Below, piece by piece: positions 61,359 through 64,000 of a stretch of DNA of 64,000 bases. Every line of letters starts with the position of its first letter. Within the stretch, counting starts at the first letter, position 1. Both the position numbers and the translations under genes were made by a program. The notes under the pieces are model-generated. The model was not told where the DNA came from and made no database searches. It saw nothing but the letters and a program-made list of their open reading frames with translations. The DNA is from Brachionus plicatilis (lineage: Eukaryota > Rotifera > Eurotatoria > Ploima > Brachionidae): NCBI GenBank assembly GCA_010279815.1, contig QEOQ01000180.1:1771214-1835213 (forward strand), in the 5' to 3' direction.

Positions 61359-63873
61359 ATGGAAAAACTTGTGTACAACTGCTTGCGATTAACAAAATGG
61401 ATACCAGTTATTTTCATAACTGCCATAATTGCTTGGTCCTATTATGCTTACATTGTACAATTATGTCTATGTAAGCTTCTTTTTTTGATGCTAATTTTTT
61501 TAAATGACCTTTTTTAAGATCATGTTGAAGAAATATCTAAAAGAAGTAAATTTTATATTCAATTTTAAGAAACAACATGTTTATTTTAATTTATTAAATG
61601 AGGAGAAAAAAAATTTTGCTATTATTTTTAAAATCAAAATTCTTTCTATTTACTTATTATAAATTTACATATTATTAGATCTAATTTAAGTTTAAAAAAT
61701 TTTAAAAAATATCAAGATTCATTAAAATTTTTAAAATATTCCAGTTTTTTTTATTGAATTTTTCAATTTTTTCACCATTCTCTTCCAAAAGCTAGGTTAA
61801 ACAGAATGACTTTTATCCACTCTTAGAAGTTTGTAGTTCTCTGAAAATATTAAAAAGTTTAATTCTAAATTAGAGATATGAAAATTTTCAACTAGTGAAT
61901 TGTGTTGTCTAATATAATGTTTCACGTTGATGACCATATATCTTTAAAAATGGACCATCTTAGGTTTTTTCAATAGTTATGTCGGATATTTAAACTACAA
62001 ATTATCCATCTTTTCCTCTTAATGCTTTTAAAATTTTTAAAATCTTAAAAAAATTATTTTGCTAAGCTTTTTTTTAAATTTATTTAAAAAAACTGACGTA
62101 CATCAAATATTCCAAATTTAATTTTAGATAAATTTTAAGACAAACAATTTTGAATTTTACATTTGACTATTGAATATTTTACAAACTCAGCTAAGACCTA
62201 ATTAATTCTTAAATGATTCCATTAGATGGTTTAAGGTTTGATTAAAGACGTAATCTGTATTCTCACAATTCACTTTTTTAAGGTTAGCTTGTTTGAAATA
62301 GAGTTTTTAGATTAGGTATAAATCTGAAATTTATCGTTAGATGCAACTAAACCAATATTAATAAATAAAATAAGATCATTATGTGAAGATTTAAAACTTT
62401 TTAGACTTTTCCTCATTATAAATTAAAAAACAGTGCATCAACATAAGTTTTTATCTAAATAATTTTTTTTAAGTAATCTTTATATTTCTGTACCATATAT
62501 TTCTTATAATGCTTGCATGGTCATACTATCAAACCATATTCACTCCAATGAAACAGCCTACTAGTGAAGTAATTTTTCTTTTTTCCTTTAATTTAAAAAA
62601 ATAAAATTTTTAAAACGAGATAAGTTTTATTTAAAAGAAACTGATATATATCAAATGCAAATATCGGAGAGCGAAATGACAACCAAAGCTTTAATAGATA
62701 AAAAAGCAAAGGATCTACCTATTTTAACTCGAACTAGTAGTGGTAATGCACGTTATTGTGACAGATGTAAGTGTATTAAGCCAGATCGCGCGCATCATTG
62801 TAGTATTTGCCAAATGTGTGTTTTAAAAATGGACCACCATTGCCCATGGGTCAACAATTGCGTCGGATACTCTAACTACAAATTTTTCATTCTTTTTCTA
62901 TTTTATTCTGTTCTGTACTGCACTTACATATGTGCAACTAGTTTAGAATATTTCATCAAGTTTTGGGATGTAGGATTCAATAATTTATTAATTTAAAATT
63001 AAAATCTGATTTAATTTTATAGGAAATTCAGTCATTCCAAGCAGGAAAATTTCATCTATTACTTCTATTTTTTGTAGCAATAATGTTCGGTATAAGTGTT
63101 AGCACCTTGCTAGCCTATCATATTTATTTGTCTGGCAAAAATTGTACCACATTAGGTAACAAAAATAAAAAACTCTATTTGACTTAATTTAAAACATGCA
63201 TTTTTCAAGAATCATTTAGGTCTCCAATATTTATGAGCACTGGTTTAGCAGACAAAGATGGATTTAATTTAAGTGTGCCAGAAAATTTAAAACAAATATT
63301 TGGTGACAGCTGGTGGAAAGCGCTGGTCCCTATTTTTACAAGGTAAGTTACTTTTACTGGAAGTAAAGATGAGAAAAATTAAAAAATAAGGGTCGGTTTA
63401 CTTTTTGCCTATTTAGCACTTTTAATGGATTTGATTATTCACAAATGGTTCGACTGAATCTACGCGTTATACATAATGATGACAAATTTTCCAAGGTGAC
63501 AATAATGGGAAATGGTCTGGGTTACTCATCTACAATTTTTACCAATTTTGATTCTATTTGTAGCCATAATGATTTTCCGAGCATGCTTAAAAGTTATTAC
63601 AGGCCTCAGTTAGCCAGAAATCCTTTGGTTGACGATTCTTTTTTGACCACATCGTTTGATGATTCATTTAACCCTCATTTTAACAAAATAAATGAATACC
63701 GGGATGCAGTTTTAGAGAAAAATGTTCAAACACTTAACACAGTTCATGTGATAAACAATGTGAAAAGACATTCGTCGATTACGTTTGCTTCAGTATTTAA
63801 TCAAAATGATTCTGATCGATATGGCCCAAAAACATGTCAAATAAGCACCCATTTAGTCGAACCAAGGTTTTAA
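61359..63873 (+). CDS. DHHC palmitoyltransferase, ZDHHC2/15 type
   Basis: Integral membrane enzyme that transfers palmitate from palmitoyl-CoA to cysteines of target proteins. Exons: 61359-61470, 62474-62568, 62625-62969, 63023-63155, 63210-63342, 63417-63873, giving 424 residues. Four membrane segments are visible: [57 protein letters not shown] and [19 protein letters not shown]. The cysteine-rich domain (about 112-162) has the zinc ligands and the catalytic DHHC at 139-142, followed by [15 protein letters not shown]. TTxE and NPL motifs of this subfamily follow (TTLESF, NPLVDD). The loop between the first two spans is about ten residues shorter than in vertebrates, or a microexon in the 1-kb first intron was missed. 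The Ser/Asn-rich tail is long. Confidence 0.93.
61471..62473. other. 1-kb first intron of the ZDHHC gene
   Basis: Long for this genome. It shows no mobile element I recognise. A missing microexon of about 27-36 nt for the first luminal loop could lie here, but the phase of the flanking exons joins correctly without it. Confidence 0.4.
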
Positions 63874-64000
63874 TTTTAGGTTTTGCATGCATTTATGTTT
63901 TTTTTTTGATCTAACCGACTAATATTTTTTATTTTTTAAATCTTGATCAAAGATTTTATTTCAAATTAATAAAAAAATATTTTTCTAGTCCAACTGATGG
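63874..64000. other. 3' flank of the ZDHHC gene
   Basis: AT-rich downstream sequence to the window edge. TTAATAAAAAAA near 63,967 contains AATAAA and could be the poly(A) signal. Confidence 0.35.

Overview
This is a eukaryotic, very AT-rich window from a ciliated animal. The evidence is animal gene families (cytoplasmic dynein-2 heavy chain, an achaete-scute-type bHLH factor, a 7TM receptor, YTHDF, DHHC palmitoyltransferase) together with introns that are mostly only 45-63 nt long. My best guess is a monogonont rotifer such as Brachionus, but this rests on base composition and intron size, not on a diagnostic sequence.

Positions 1-24,000 are gene-poor. They hold three single-exon genes on the minus strand (YTHDF m6A reader, a divergent tetraspanin, a 7TM receptor), an achaete-scute-like bHLH gene (minus), one unrecognised plus-strand ORF, a relic of a non-LTR retrotransposon reverse transcriptase, a long near-perfect palindrome and several inverted-repeat elements. 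The 8-kb stretch 10,699-18,692 shows no convincing gene.

Positions 24,263-47,135 are one minus-strand gene, DYNC2H1 (the motor of retrograde intraflagellar transport). I reconstructed 28 exons in continuous frame, giving about 4,272 residues. Its introns are either 45-63 nt or 506-2,083 nt. Six of the seven long ones contain recognisable or suspected mobile-element material. Four carry copies of one hAT-derived MITE family with 8-bp target duplications, and one copy still encodes a decayed hAT dimerisation motif.

Positions 47,814-64,000 are gene-dense: a mitochondrial 2,4-dienoyl-CoA reductase (DECR1, plus), TMEM205 (minus), RPL22 (plus), a second DECR1-like gene in inverted orientation (minus), mitochondrial CLPP (plus) and a ZDHHC2/15-type palmitoyltransferase (plus). 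Genes are arranged head-to-head (DYNC2H1/DECR1, TMEM205/RPL22, DECR1-like/CLPP) or tail-to-tail (DECR1/TMEM205, which share a palindromic poly(A) signal). The two DECR1 copies are nearly identical over 405 bp of exon 2 and clearly diverged elsewhere, which looks like gene conversion. Intron 2 of RPL22 holds a GC-rich, foldable segment that is a candidate non-coding RNA.
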